DNA of 64,000 nucleotides, taken from contig NZ_MDER01000043.1 of the NCBI RefSeq assembly GCF_001721045.1, positions 1 through 64,000 of the forward strand, written 5' to 3'. The notes under the pieces were generated by a model. The model was not told the origin of the DNA. It saw only the letters and a program-made list of their open reading frames with translations, and did not search any database. Each line of letters begins with the position of its first letter. Position 1 is the first letter of the stretch. Positions 43,739 through 53,040 of the stretch are shown piece by piece. Source of the DNA: Paenibacillus nuruki (GTDB taxonomy: Bacteria > Bacillota > Bacilli > Paenibacillales > Paenibacillaceae). Both the position numbers and the translations under genes were made by a program.

Positions 43739-46372
43739 ATGACTAATTTGCAAGCGCTACAATTTCGTCAATCATTAAAGCAATGGACTTTCAAAGCTAT
43801 CGATGAATCAGAGTGGTTACCAGCTACTGTGCCAGGGACAGTGCATACTGATTTATTAGATAATGGTAAAATTTCGAACCCTTTTTATGGTACCAATGAG
43901 AAAGACGTGCAATGGATTGATAAAAAGGACTGGGAGTACATAACAACAATTGATGTGGAAGAAAATGTGATGAATCATTCGCATATTGAACTTGTTTTTG
44001 CAGGTCTGGACACCTATGCAGAAGTATATGTAAATGAACAACATGTATTGTCAGCCGATAATATGTTCCGTACATGGCGTGCAGATGTGAAGCCTTACAT
44101 CCAATTAGGTGCCAATCATATTCGTATTCATTTCCGTTCCCCGATTATGGAAGACTTACCGAAGCTTGAAGCTTTAGGTTACGGATTACCGGCAACCAAT
44201 GATCAATCTGAAGTCGGCGAGCTAGGAGACAAAAGAGTTAGCGTTTTTGCTCGTAAAGCGCCTTATCATTATGGATGGGATTGGGGTCCACGTTTTGTTA
44301 CGAGTGGAATCTGGCGTGAAGCCGAATTAGTGGCATGGTCAGATGTGCGTATCGAAAATGTATATATTCGTCAAAATCAAGTGCATGCTGAATCTGCTGA
44401 TCTAACAGCAGTGGTGCAAATTTATTCCGAACAAGAACGTCAGGTTAATTTGCGTGTCTATGCTGACGGACAAAATTGGGAGCAGATTGTAACTTTGGCT
44501 GAAGGCACAGATGCTGTACAGATTCCTTTAACGTTAAATAATCCTAAATTGTGGTGGTCTAGAGGACTCGGCGATGCTTATCTGTATACGTTTACAGTAG
44601 AAGTGTTAGAGCAGAATCAGACACTAGCTGTCAAATCAGAACGCACAGGTATTCGCGCTATTCGTCTGGTTACCGAACCACATCCTGATTATCCAGGAAC
44701 TTCGTTTTATTTTGAACTGAACGGTGTACCGGTATTTGCCAAAGGAGCTAACCATATTCCAAATGACAGCTTTTCACCACGAGTGACATTAGAGCGCTAT
44801 CGTCATGAGATTGTGACTGCTGTGGAATCGAATATGAATATGCTTCGTGTATGGGGCGGCGGTATTTATGAAAATGATGAGTTTTATGACCTCTGTGATG
44901 AGTACGGTATTCTGGTATGGCAAGACTTTATGTTTGCTTGTAGTATGTACCCGGGGGATGAAGAGTTCTTAGATAGTGTGCAAGCAGAAGCAGAAGATAA
45001 TATTCGTCGTCTACGCAATCATCCAAGTATTGTGCTTTGGTGTGGTAATAATGAGATTGATTCAGCTTGGTCTCAATATGTTGAAGATGGCGGTTGGGGT
45101 TGGAAAAAAGATTATAATGCAGAACAACGTACTCAAATCTGGGCAGATTATGAAGCACTGTTCCATGAGTTATTACCAGAAGTCGTGCAAACCGAACATC
45201 CAGGGATCTCGTATTGGCCTTCTTCACCTATAGTTGCAGTGACAAATAACGAAAAACAGCATACCCATGGTATTACAGATTCTGGAGATATTCATTATTG
45301 GGGAGTATGGCATAACAGCGAACCATTTGAGCGGTACAATACGTATATTGGACGCTTTATGAGTGAGTACGGTTTTCAATCGTTCCCAGAGTACAAGTCT
45401 GTTCGTACGTATGCTGAAGAATCAGATTTGGAATTGGAATCTGAAGTAATGCTACGTCATCAGAAAAATGGTGCAGGTAATCGACTAATCAAAGAATATA
45501 TGGATAAATATTTACCAGCACCTAAAGATTTCCCTTCCTTCTTATATATGAGTCAAGTTCTGCAAGCCGAAGCGATGAAAACAGCGATTGAAGCTCACCG
45601 TCGTCGTAAACCTTATTGCATGGGAACATTATACTGGCAAATGAATGATTGCTGGCCTGTAGCATCATGGTCAAGTATGGATTACTATGGTCGCTGGAAA
45701 GCAGTTCAATATTATGCCAAACGTAGCTTTGAAGATATTTTGATCTCGATTGATCAATCGGTCTCAGGCAAAGTTGATATTCATCTAGTTTCGGATCTAA
45801 TTGCACCCAAGTCACTCACTGTACGCGTGAAAGTACTTGGACTGGATGGAACGTTGTACAAAGAAATGCCGCAATCTCTTACACTTGCAGGTGGAGAAGC
45901 GATCAAAGTATTGTCTGTGACGACAGAACAGTTACTTGGAGATGTTCATCCAGCTGAAGCAATACTGGTAGCCGAATTGGAGCATGAAGATCAATTGATT
46001 CATACAGAGATCGCTTACTTTGTGTCTGCGCCTGAGCTAGCATTGCAACAGCCACATCTTCAGATCGTAGAAACAGAAGTCGATGGTGTGGTTGCCTATC
46101 AATTGACTACTGATGTATTAGCACGTCAGGTCTGGTTATCTAGCGAAAATGAAGGAATCTTTAGTGATAACTTCTTTGATCTGATTCCTGGCGTGACGAA
46201 GATTGTTCAATTCAAGAAGTTACAGACACTACAAGAAGTGGAAGAAGCCGCTCATAGCCATGTGGAGTCTAATATTGTGCAGAAACCTGTACCTCATTTA
46301 CCTCATTTTGTTCCTGCAAAGCCAGAAGGTTTGCAGATTCAATCGATGGCAGATTTTATTCATCTTTCATAA
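43739..46372 (+). CDS. GH2 beta-mannosidase
   Basis: This 877-residue GH2 enzyme releases mannose from the non-reducing end of beta-mannosides. Domain order: sugar-binding jelly roll (TVPGTVHTDLLDNGKISNPFYG is typical of beta-mannosidases), immunoglobulin-like domain, TIM barrel with acid/base E439 in WCGNNEIDSAW and nucleophile E543 in MSEYGFQSFPE, then C-terminal beta domains. No signal peptide, so it cleaves imported oligosaccharides. GGAAGG lies 13 bases upstream, a long gap. It stands alone between the siderophore operon and rluB, where dacB-spmAB would be expected. Confidence 0.92.
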   Translation: MTNLQALQFRQSLKQWTFKAIDESEWLPATVPGTVHTDLLDNGKISNPFYGTNEKDVQWIDKKDWEYITTIDVEENVMNHSHIELVFAGLDTYAEVYVNEQHVLSADNMFRTWRADVKPYIQLGANHIRIHFRSPIMEDLPKLEALGYGLPATNDQSEVGELGDKRVSVFARKAPYHYGWDWGPRFVTSGIWREAELVAWSDVRIENVYIRQNQVHAESADLTAVVQIYSEQERQVNLRVYADGQNWEQIVTLAEGTDAVQIPLTLNNPKLWWSRGLGDAYLYTFTVEVLEQNQTLAVKSERTGIRAIRLVTEPHPDYPGTSFYFELNGVPVFAKGANHIPNDSFSPRVTLERYRHEIVTAVESNMNMLRVWGGGIYENDEFYDLCDEYGILVWQDFMFACSMYPGDEEFLDSVQAEAEDNIRRLRNHPSIVLWCGNNEIDSAWSQYVEDGGWGWKKDYNAEQRTQIWADYEALFHELLPEVVQTEHPGISYWPSSPIVAVTNNEKQHTHGITDSGDIHYWGVWHNSEPFERYNTYIGRFMSEYGFQSFPEYKSVRTYAEESDLELESEVMLRHQKNGAGNRLIKEYMDKYLPAPKDFPSFLYMSQVLQAEAMKTAIEAHRRRKPYCMGTLYWQMNDCWPVASWSSMDYYGRWKAVQYYAKRSFEDILISIDQSVSGKVDIHLVSDLIAPKSLTVRVKVLGLDGTLYKEMPQSLTLAGGEAIKVLSVTTEQLLGDVHPAEAILVAELEHEDQLIHTEIAYFVSAPELALQQPHLQIVETEVDGVVAYQLTTDVLARQVWLSSENEGIFSDNFFDLIPGVTKIVQFKKLQTLQEVEEAAHSHVESNIVQKPVPHLPHFVPAKPEGLQIQSMADFIHLS

Positions 46373-46425
46373 GAAGCGATCTATATGGATTGAATCGACA
46401 GTTTTCCTTTTAAATATATCCTTTC

Positions 46426-46482
46426 AAAATCACATGAAACTCCCTAAAATCACAATAAACTTGGGGAGTGTCTTGTGATTTT
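46426..46482. other. Two-tier inverted repeat between GH2 gene and rluB
   Basis: AAAATCACA/TGTGATTTT encloses ACTCCC/GGGAGT. There is no clear T run, so it is either a weak terminator of the mannosidase gene or a leader structure of rluB. Confidence 0.5.
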
Positions 46483-46524
46483 GTGCATAGATGAGTATCA
46501 TTAGTGTGAGGTGAATTAACTATT

Positions 46525-47247
46525 ATGGAACGATTGCAAAAAATATTAGCACAAGCAGGTATAGCTTCCCGACGCAAATGTGAAGAGTTAATTGTTGCGG
46601 GTAAGGTAACTCTGAACGGCGAAGTAGTAACTGAGCTTGGAACCAAAGCAGATCCAACAGTGGATGAGATTATTGTCAACGGACGATCAATTGCTGCGGA
46701 GAAAAAAGTATACATTATGTTCAACAAACCTAAAGGTGTAATTACAAGTGCTTCTGATCCAGAAGGACGTAAAATTGTAGGCGATTATCTTAAAGGTGTT
46801 CGTGAGCGTGTATATCCTGTAGGACGACTGGATTATGATTCAGAAGGTCTTTTGATTTTGACCAATGATGGGGAATTAGCTAATCGCTTAACTCATCCAA
46901 GACATCATGTACCCAAAACGTATCATGTAACCGTAGAAGGCGTACCACACGGTACAGCACTAGAGAAGTTCCGCCAAGGGATTCAATTGGAAGACGGTAT
47001 GACTCAACCTGCTGAAGCAGATTATTATGATATCGATACAGAGAAGAAACAAGCTACGATACGTGTAACGATTCATGAAGGTAGAAACCGTCAGATTCGT
47101 CGTATGTTTGAAGCGTTATCTCATAAAGTAGTGCGTTTGAAACGTATTTCTTTTGGCGAGTTACTGATCGGTAATTTGAAGCGTGGTCTTTATCGCCATT
47201 TGACCAAAGAAGAAATTGATAAGCTAAAAAGCAGCGGTAAAGCATAA
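46525..47247 (+). CDS. rluB: 23S rRNA pseudouridine synthase RluB
   Basis: This 240-residue RsuA-family enzyme modifies a uridine in 23S rRNA helix 89/90. An S4 RNA-binding domain (ERLQKILAQAGIASRRKCEELI) is followed by the catalytic domain with D103 in GRLDYDSEGLLILTNDG and RNRQIRRMFEALSH. GAGGTGA lies upstream. In B. subtilis the equivalent gene (ypuL/rluB) is followed by resABCDE; here resD follows directly. Confidence 0.94.
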   Translation: MERLQKILAQAGIASRRKCEELIVAGKVTLNGEVVTELGTKADPTVDEIIVNGRSIAAEKKVYIMFNKPKGVITSASDPEGRKIVGDYLKGVRERVYPVGRLDYDSEGLLILTNDGELANRLTHPRHHVPKTYHVTVEGVPHGTALEKFRQGIQLEDGMTQPAEADYYDIDTEKKQATIRVTIHEGRNRQIRRMFEALSHKVVRLKRISFGELLIGNLKRGLYRHLTKEEIDKLKSSGKA

Positions 47248-47295
47248 CATAGAGATCATTTATATCCATTGATGACAGCTAGGAGGCTTTAGTGA

Positions 47296-48012
47296 ATGAG
47301 TGACCAGATGAATCGCATTTTAGTAGTAGATGACGAAGAACGTATTCGCCGTTTACTACGCATGTATTTGGAAAAAGAAGGTTATGAAATTGATGAAGCG
47401 GAAGATGGTGAAGCCGCTCTACGCAAAGCAGTCGCAGAAGATTACGGATTAATTATGCTTGATTTGATGCTTCCTGGTATAGATGGTATCGAAGTATGTA
47501 GTCGTTTACGCCAAGTGAAATCAACACCGGTATTGATGCTAACCGCCAAAGGCGAAGAAGTGAACCGTGTGCAAGGATTTGAAGTCGGTGCAGATGATTA
47601 TGTGGTCAAACCATTTAGCCCGCGCGAAGTGATCTATCGGGTCAAAGCGATTATGCGTCGTTCTTCAGCAACCGCTTATCTGTCTCAAGAAAACAATTCA
47701 AGTAATAATATTGTATTCCCGAATTTGATTATTGAGCATGATGCGCATCGTGTCACTGCAAGTGGGCATGAGATTAGCTTGACTCCGAAAGAATACGAAT
47801 TGCTACATTTTCTAGCGGTATCACCGGATAAAGTCTTTTCACGTGAAGAATTGCTCAAAGATGTCTGGAATTATGAATTTTTTGGTGATTTGCGTACTGT
47901 AGATACCCATGTAAAACGGTTGCGTGAAAAACTAAATAAAGTATCACCTGAATCAGCCGCAATGATCACTACGGTATGGGGCGTTGGTTACAAGTTAGAG
48001 GTTCCAAAGTAA
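47296..48012 (+). CDS. resD: Response regulator ResD
   Basis: This 238-residue OmpR/PhoB-type regulator has a receiver domain (ILVVDDEERIRRLLRMYLEKEGY, phospho-Asp in LIMLDLMLPG, TAKGEE, KPFSPREVIYRVKAI) and a C-terminal winged helix (LTPKEYELLHFLAVSPDKVFSREELL, TVDTHVKRLREKL). It controls respiration and anaerobic genes in Bacilli. AGGAGG precedes the ATG and its stop abuts the ResE start. The resABC cytochrome c maturation genes that normally precede it are absent. Confidence 0.92.
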   Translation: MSDQMNRILVVDDEERIRRLLRMYLEKEGYEIDEAEDGEAALRKAVAEDYGLIMLDLMLPGIDGIEVCSRLRQVKSTPVLMLTAKGEEVNRVQGFEVGADDYVVKPFSPREVIYRVKAIMRRSSATAYLSQENNSSNNIVFPNLIIEHDAHRVTASGHEISLTPKEYELLHFLAVSPDKVFSREELLKDVWNYEFFGDLRTVDTHVKRLREKLNKVSPESAAMITTVWGVGYKLEVPK

Positions 48013-49431
48013 GTGGACTTCTGGAGAACGCTTGTCGGTAAGTTGTGGCTGACGATTAGCGCATTAGTGGCTTGTGTACTTTTAACACTTGGTTTATTTT
48101 TGTTGCCTTATATTGATAGCACATTTACCAATTCCGGTTCAATCAAGCGTTTATTTACTTATGTTTCTATCGTAGGATTCTCGATGACTACCTTTTTCGC
48201 TCTTTTTTTATTGACCAAAATTACACAACCGATGCAGCAATTAATTCAAGCCGCAGACGGGATTCGCAAAGGAAAGTACAATACACGTGTTTCTTTGCAA
48301 ACCAGTGATGAAATTGGGCAATTAGCGAGCGCCTTTAATCATATGGCAGAAGAATTGGAAAAGAATATTCAGAATTTACAACTGGAAAAAGAACAAATGG
48401 CAAGTATACTCCGCAGTATGGGAGATGCTGTGATTACATTCGATAAATCTGGGAATATGATTCTGCATAATCCACCAGGCGAAATGATTATGGATACATG
48501 GCACAAAGCAGGCTGGGAACGTCAAGAACAAGATGGAATCACAGCTGATACCAAAGTGCCCGAACCACTATATCCGATGTTCCAGAGTGTGATAAGTGAA
48601 CGTCAGGATCAAAGTTCGAATATCCATGTCAAACAACAAGTCTGGTCTGTTAATATGGCTCCGTTGTACTCAGGAGATGATGTACGTGGAACGGTATCTG
48701 TGCTTCGTAATGTAACGGATGAAGTGAAAGCAGAGAAGATGCGACGTGATTTTGTCGCTAATGTTTCTCATGAGATTCGTACACCATTACAGATGATTCA
48801 AGGTTATAGTGAAGCATTGCTTGATGGGATGGCAACATCCAAAGAAGAAAGCGATGAATTGGTGCAGGTCATTTACGATGAATCTCTACGTATGGGGAGA
48901 TTGGTGCAAGATCTATTAGATCTAGCGCGTATGGAAGCCGGACATATTGATATGAACTTCGATCAGATTGATCTGAATGAATTGATGGATCGAGTATATC
49001 GTAAATTTACAGTGCGAGCCAAAGAACGAGAGCTCAAGCTGAACTTTGTACGGGACGATTCTCTACAGTTGTATGCAGATGTTGATCGGTTAGAGCAGAT
49101 CTTCACCAACTTGCTAGATAATGCTTTTCGTCATACTTCTGCCGGTGGCATCATTACAGTAACTGCTCATAAAGAAAAAGAAGTGATTCGTGTCGTATTC
49201 CAAGATACAGGTGCAGGGATACCGATTGATGATCTTCCTTTTATTTTTGAACGCTTTTACAAAGCAGACAAAGCTCGTGTACGCGGCGAAGCTGGCGGTA
49301 CAGGTCTAGGTCTTGCGATTGTACGTAATATCGTAGAAGCCCATCATGGAAGTATTACAGCGGATAGTATATTAGGTAAAGGTACTGAATTTACATTATT
49401 ACTTCCGATTAAGCATCCTGATGAAGTCTAA
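48013..49431 (+). CDS. resE: Sensor histidine kinase ResE
   Basis: This 472-residue kinase has TM1 (about 10-33) and TM2 (about 48-70) separated by only ~14 residues, so it lacks the large external domain of B. subtilis ResE. A HAMP domain (KITQPMQQLIQAADGIRKG), a PAS domain (~125-235), HisKA with H253 in NVSHEIRTPL, and the ATPase (DNAFRHT, DTGAGIP, GGTGLGLAIVRNI) follow. Sensing must therefore be through the PAS domain or membrane. GTG start directly after the resD stop. Confidence 0.9.
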   Translation: MDFWRTLVGKLWLTISALVACVLLTLGLFLLPYIDSTFTNSGSIKRLFTYVSIVGFSMTTFFALFLLTKITQPMQQLIQAADGIRKGKYNTRVSLQTSDEIGQLASAFNHMAEELEKNIQNLQLEKEQMASILRSMGDAVITFDKSGNMILHNPPGEMIMDTWHKAGWERQEQDGITADTKVPEPLYPMFQSVISERQDQSSNIHVKQQVWSVNMAPLYSGDDVRGTVSVLRNVTDEVKAEKMRRDFVANVSHEIRTPLQMIQGYSEALLDGMATSKEESDELVQVIYDESLRMGRLVQDLLDLARMEAGHIDMNFDQIDLNELMDRVYRKFTVRAKERELKLNFVRDDSLQLYADVDRLEQIFTNLLDNAFRHTSAGGIITVTAHKEKEVIRVVFQDTGAGIPIDDLPFIFERFYKADKARVRGEAGGTGLGLAIVRNIVEAHHGSITADSILGKGTEFTLLLPIKHPDEV

Positions 49432-49452
49432 TCAGATTTGATTTTGAGTATC

Positions 49453-49528
49453 ATCCCCTCCCAGTAGACAGTGAAAAAAGAGATATTATTCAATGATCTC
49501 AACGCTGAAAGCTAGAAGGGGATTTTTT
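49453..49528 (+). terminator. Extended terminator after resE
   Basis: ATCCCCT (49453-49459) pairs with AGGGGAT (49517-49523), followed by a T run. Between them CAGTG/CGCTG and GAGAT/ATCTC helices bring the arms together. Confidence 0.7.
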
Positions 49529-49572
49529 GTATATACAAAACAAGCACTGTTTAAGATAATGGACAAAATAAA

Positions 49573-49613
49573 AAAGCTGCTCGATACAATAATATCTTGT
49601 ATCAAGCAGCTTT
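49573..49613. terminator. Terminator of serA
   Basis: A 16-bp stem (49573-49588 with 49598-49613, one wobble) with T runs for the minus-strand serA transcript and a shorter one for the plus strand. Confidence 0.9.
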
Positions 49614-49632
49614 CTTTTATTTAGACTATAAA

Positions 49633-51225
49633 TTATACCAATACCACTTCTTGTGCTTTGTTCAAGTTAGGTAAGTCGACAAGTGCAGATAATACATCTT
49701 TGTTAACATCTTTATCTACCGTCAAGATCATAATTGCTTCGCCGCCTTCTTGCTTACGTCCTACTTGCATGGATGCAATATTGACATCTTTTTGACCGAG
49801 TAGTGAACCCACATTACCGATAATACCTGGCTTATCGGTATGAGAGATAAGAATTTGGTGACCGCTTGGCAATACATCGACAGAATAATCATTAATACGC
49901 ACGATGCGCTCGCCATAACCAGCTAACAATGTACCGGCAACACGAGGTTCTTCGCCATTTTGTCCTTTTAGGCTCACCGTAATCAAGTTCGTAAAGCCTT
50001 TCGTCGATGGAGCACTTGTAATGATCACGTTAAGATCTCGTACTTTAGCAAGGTGCATCGAGTTCACGATATTTGCTTCGTCTCCCATATGACGGGAAAG
50101 AATACCTTTTAGAATATAACGAGTCAACGGTTGAGTATCGACTTCAGATAGGTCACCTGCATAATCAATGCGGATTTCTTGAATCGCTTGTGTTGCCATT
50201 TGAGCCGCAAAGCTACCTAATTTCTCACCGAGGGAGAAGTAAGGTTGCAGTTTGTTCATCACACTTGCTGCGACTGGAGGCATGTTAACAGCATTTTTGA
50301 AAGGCTCATCACGCAAAATGTGCAATACTTGCTCAGATACATCAATCGCTACATTTTCCTGTGCTTCAATCGTAGATGCACCTAAATGCGGAGTTACGAT
50401 AATTTGCGGATGGCTCAAAAATGGATGATCGGCTTGAGGAGGTTCACTTTCAAATACGTCAAAAGCAGCACCAGCTACAATACCTTCATTCACAGCTGTA
50501 ATTAAAGCTGTCTCATCAATAACCCCACCACGTGCACAGTTAATAATACGCATGCCTTTTTTCATGACCTGGAATTGAGCAGTAGAGATCATATGTTTTG
50601 TTTCTGGCGTTAACGGTGTATGTACCGTCATAAAATCAGCATTGCGGATAATTTCGTCTACACTTGCGAGTGTTACACCCATTTTATCTGCACGTTCTTG
50701 CGTTAAGAATGGATCGTATCCCAAAATTTCCATCCCGAATGCTTTGGCACGCTTCGCCACTTCGCTACCGATGCGACCCATACCGAGTACACCTAACGTT
50801 TTGTTACGAAGTTCAACACCGAGGAAAGATTTACGATCCCAAGTACCGCCGATAGTTTTGGCATATGCTTGAGGAATATGACGAGCTAGAGCCATCATCA
50901 TTGCAAAAGTATGTTCACAGGTAGTGATTGTATTACCGTCTGGTGCATTGATAACAATGATACCGCGTTCTGTTGCAGCATTCAGATCAATATTGTCTAC
51001 GCCTACACCTGCACGTCCAACGACTTTGAGCTTGGTGGCAGCGTCCATTATTTTTTTAGTGACAGTTGTTTGACTACGTACAAGTAAAGCATCGTAGTCG
51101 CCAATAATAGCCACTAATTCATCTTCGCTAAGTCCAGTCTGCTTATCCACAATAATATCTTGAGCGTCTACCAATTGCTGAATTCCTAGATCACTAATCG
51201 GGTCTGATACCAATACCTTAAACAT
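49633..51225 (-). CDS. serA: D-3-phosphoglycerate dehydrogenase
   Basis: This 530-residue enzyme commits 3-phosphoglycerate to serine. It has the two-part nucleotide-binding fold (VGRAGVGVDNIDL, LGMGRIGSEVAKRAKAFGM, NCARGGVIDE, TPHLGASTIEAQENV with catalytic His), an intervening domain, and a C-terminal ACT domain (HTDKPGIIGNVGSLLG). GGAGGAGG precedes the ATG. The transcript starts far upstream in a T-box leader, so it is induced when a tRNA, probably serine tRNA, is uncharged. Confidence 0.95.
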   Translation of the reverse strand: MFKVLVSDPISDLGIQQLVDAQDIIVDKQTGLSEDELVAIIGDYDALLVRSQTTVTKKIMDAATKLKVVGRAGVGVDNIDLNAATERGIIVINAPDGNTITTCEHTFAMMMALARHIPQAYAKTIGGTWDRKSFLGVELRNKTLGVLGMGRIGSEVAKRAKAFGMEILGYDPFLTQERADKMGVTLASVDEIIRNADFMTVHTPLTPETKHMISTAQFQVMKKGMRIINCARGGVIDETALITAVNEGIVAGAAFDVFESEPPQADHPFLSHPQIIVTPHLGASTIEAQENVAIDVSEQVLHILRDEPFKNAVNMPPVAASVMNKLQPYFSLGEKLGSFAAQMATQAIQEIRIDYAGDLSEVDTQPLTRYILKGILSRHMGDEANIVNSMHLAKVRDLNVIITSAPSTKGFTNLITVSLKGQNGEEPRVAGTLLAGYGERIVRINDYSVDVLPSGHQILISHTDKPGIIGNVGSLLGQKDVNIASMQVGRKQEGGEAIMILTVDKDVNKDVLSALVDLPNLNKAQEVVLV

Positions 51226-51403
51226 AATTTCTTTCCTCCTCCAAAATGGTCAGTCTCTGTACAATCGTTATTTGTCATTTATATAAACACTCGCATCTGC
51301 TGTCAGCGCTGAAAACAGCTATGCTATGCTAATATCTATCGTACACATTCTTTTTGGCGAGTTCAATGAGTGAACGCACTACCGCATGAAAGTGAAAATC
51401 ATA

Positions 51404-51665
51404 CAAAAAAAGCACCCATCCGCACACTACTACTGTAGCAAAGGGACGAGAGCTGTCGTGGTACCACCCTAATTCGCTGTTCTTTCACAAGAATCAGCCT
51501 TATGGTCAATGTATTGACCGGATCGCTAACGGGATCAACCGACTGTACCTACTTGAGTTCAATACAGTGACTCAGGATCGCTCAAAGATAACATTTGGTT
51601 TACCGATTTGCACCAACCATCGGCTCTCTGAAAACCATCATGTACCTTTTTTCCTTCATAGACGT
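51404..51665 (-). promoter_or_regulatory. T-box riboswitch of serA
   Basis: On the minus strand the T-box core AGGGTGGTACCACG (51457-51470) is followed by the terminator GCTCTCGTCC/GGATGGGTGC and a run of seven T (51405-51411). Upstream is the Stem I consensus (GAGAGCCGATGG, GGTGCAAATCGG). The likely specifier region holds serine codons (AGC and TCC); I cannot choose between them without folding. Confidence 0.93.
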
Positions 51666-51686
51666 TAGAATCATTTAATTTTTCAT

Positions 51687-51715
51687 AATGTAACATGGGT
51701 TACATATCATGTCAA
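51687..51715 (-). promoter_or_regulatory. serA promoter with spacer palindrome
   Basis: On the minus strand TTGACA and TACATT are 17 bases apart, just before the T-box leader. The palindrome TGTAAC-n4-GTTACA (51689-51704) lies between and over the -10. Confidence 0.7.
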
Positions 51716-51902
51716 TACAGCAAAGTGAGAAAGTCATAACAAAAGTCCAAAATGAATTTTATCTGAAACGACAAATGTATTCAAACGTAAAGATGTGAGA
51801 TAATACAATCGTAAATAATTAGGAGCAGAGATAGAAGCTTGTATCCGATAAAATGATATAATAGACAGATACACTATTTTACGTAGCTAAAGGATTGTGA
51901 TT

Positions 51903-52496
51903 ATGAAAAAAAGCAAGTTTCGTTCATTTAAGATCAAACGAGTACAACCTGAACAATTAACCGATAAATTATTATTGATTAATTTGTATTTAACTCAAGG
52001 ATTAACACTACTTGTGGGACTGATATGGATATGGTTACAAGGTCGTAATCCATTTACATTGTTAAAGTTACCACAAGAGCTTACATTTATTTTTTGGGGA
52101 TTAGGACTTGCAGCGCTAATGCTAATTGTTGATCTGTTTATTTCCAAAGTCGTGCCTGAAAATAGTATGGACGATGGCGGAATTAACGAAATGATCTTCA
52201 AAAATCGTCCAATCTGGCATATTATTATCATTACACTACTGGTAGGGGTCTGCGAAGAGATTTTGTTTCGGGGAGCTATTCAATATGCAGTAGGTCCTTA
52301 TTGGACTAGCATTATATTTGCAGCTATTCATTTCCGTTATCTACGACATTGGATTCCTACAGCTTGGGTATTCGTCAGTAGCTACGCACTTGGGTATATA
52401 TATATTGAATCCGGAACATTGTGGGCACCTATATTATGTCACTTTGCGATTGACCTGATATCCGGTCTAATTATTTCATTGCGGAGGGAAAAATGA
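51903..52496 (+). CDS. CPBP family intramembrane metalloprotease
   Basis: This 197-residue membrane protein has about five to six hydrophobic segments and the CAAX/CPBP protease motifs: E118-E119-x-x-x-R123 (EEILFRG), a histidine in FAAIHFRYL, and HFAIDL near the C-terminus. Members cleave within membranes or confer bacteriocin self-immunity; the role here is unknown. ATG 51903 is eight bases after AAAGGA; the GTG at 51897 is too close. A TATAAT at 51857 probably drives it. It overlaps the next gene by four bases. Confidence 0.82.
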   Translation: MKKSKFRSFKIKRVQPEQLTDKLLLINLYLTQGLTLLVGLIWIWLQGRNPFTLLKLPQELTFIFWGLGLAALMLIVDLFISKVVPENSMDDGGINEMIFKNRPIWHIIIITLLVGVCEEILFRGAIQYAVGPYWTSIIFAAIHFRYLRHWIPTAWVFVSSYALGYIYIESGTLWAPILCHFAIDLISGLIISLRREK

Positions 52497-52936
52497 GCGA
52501 GCGCCTAAGTAGGTTAGAACGTTATAGTAATACAGCAACAACACGAGAAACAAAACAATCCAGTAGAGTAGCCAAATACAGTAGTGGCGAAGAAGGACTT
52601 CTTACAGGAGGCCGTATTCGTTTACCAGCAGGTCGTAAAAAGAATGCTGCACATACCGTTCGTAGAGCTGTAAATGAACAAGGGGTATTGACGCGATCTA
52701 GAACAGGCGAAGTTAGCGAAACCGATGAAGAAGAGAACGAAAAAGATAAAGAATATGTACCTCGAAGTACAATTTATCCATCTCGCAAAATCAAAATTGC
52801 TAAGTTTTTTTATGGTTATCTTATTTTCTTGTTTGTTGCCTTGACGATTATGTTGTTATGGTGGGGGATTAAGCTATCTGGATTTATGCCGAATTGGTAT
52901 TGGCTTCAGAATTTAGCAGGTCGTTCCGGTTTATAA
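52493..52936 (+). CDS. Single-pass membrane protein with basic cytoplasmic domain
   Basis: This 147-residue protein has a ~100-residue, highly charged, probably disordered N-terminal part (many Arg/Lys/Glu/Ser/Thr) and one transmembrane helix at about 108-130 (YGYLIFLFVALTIMLLWWG), leaving a short external tail. It is translationally coupled to the CPBP protease (ATGA overlap), which hints that it is a partner or substrate of that protease. I do not recognise a family. Confidence 0.7.
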   Translation: MSERLSRLERYSNTATTRETKQSSRVAKYSSGEEGLLTGGRIRLPAGRKKNAAHTVRRAVNEQGVLTRSRTGEVSETDEEENEKDKEYVPRSTIYPSRKIKIAKFFYGYLIFLFVALTIMLLWWGIKLSGFMPNWYWLQNLAGRSGL

Positions 52937-52970
52937 CTTCATGAATGTTGAACACATCAATTCATCCAAC

Positions 52971-53016
52971 AAAAAAAGCAAGGGTCACAGTTATTACACT
53001 GTAACTCTTGCTTTTT
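52971..53016. terminator. Bidirectional terminator
   Basis: A ~19-bp stem, AAAAAGCAAG...ACAGT with ACTGT...CTTGCTTTTT, with one wobble and one mismatch. It lies between converging genes. Confidence 0.88.
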
Positions 53017-53040
53017 CATTATTCGCTCAAAAGAATGATA

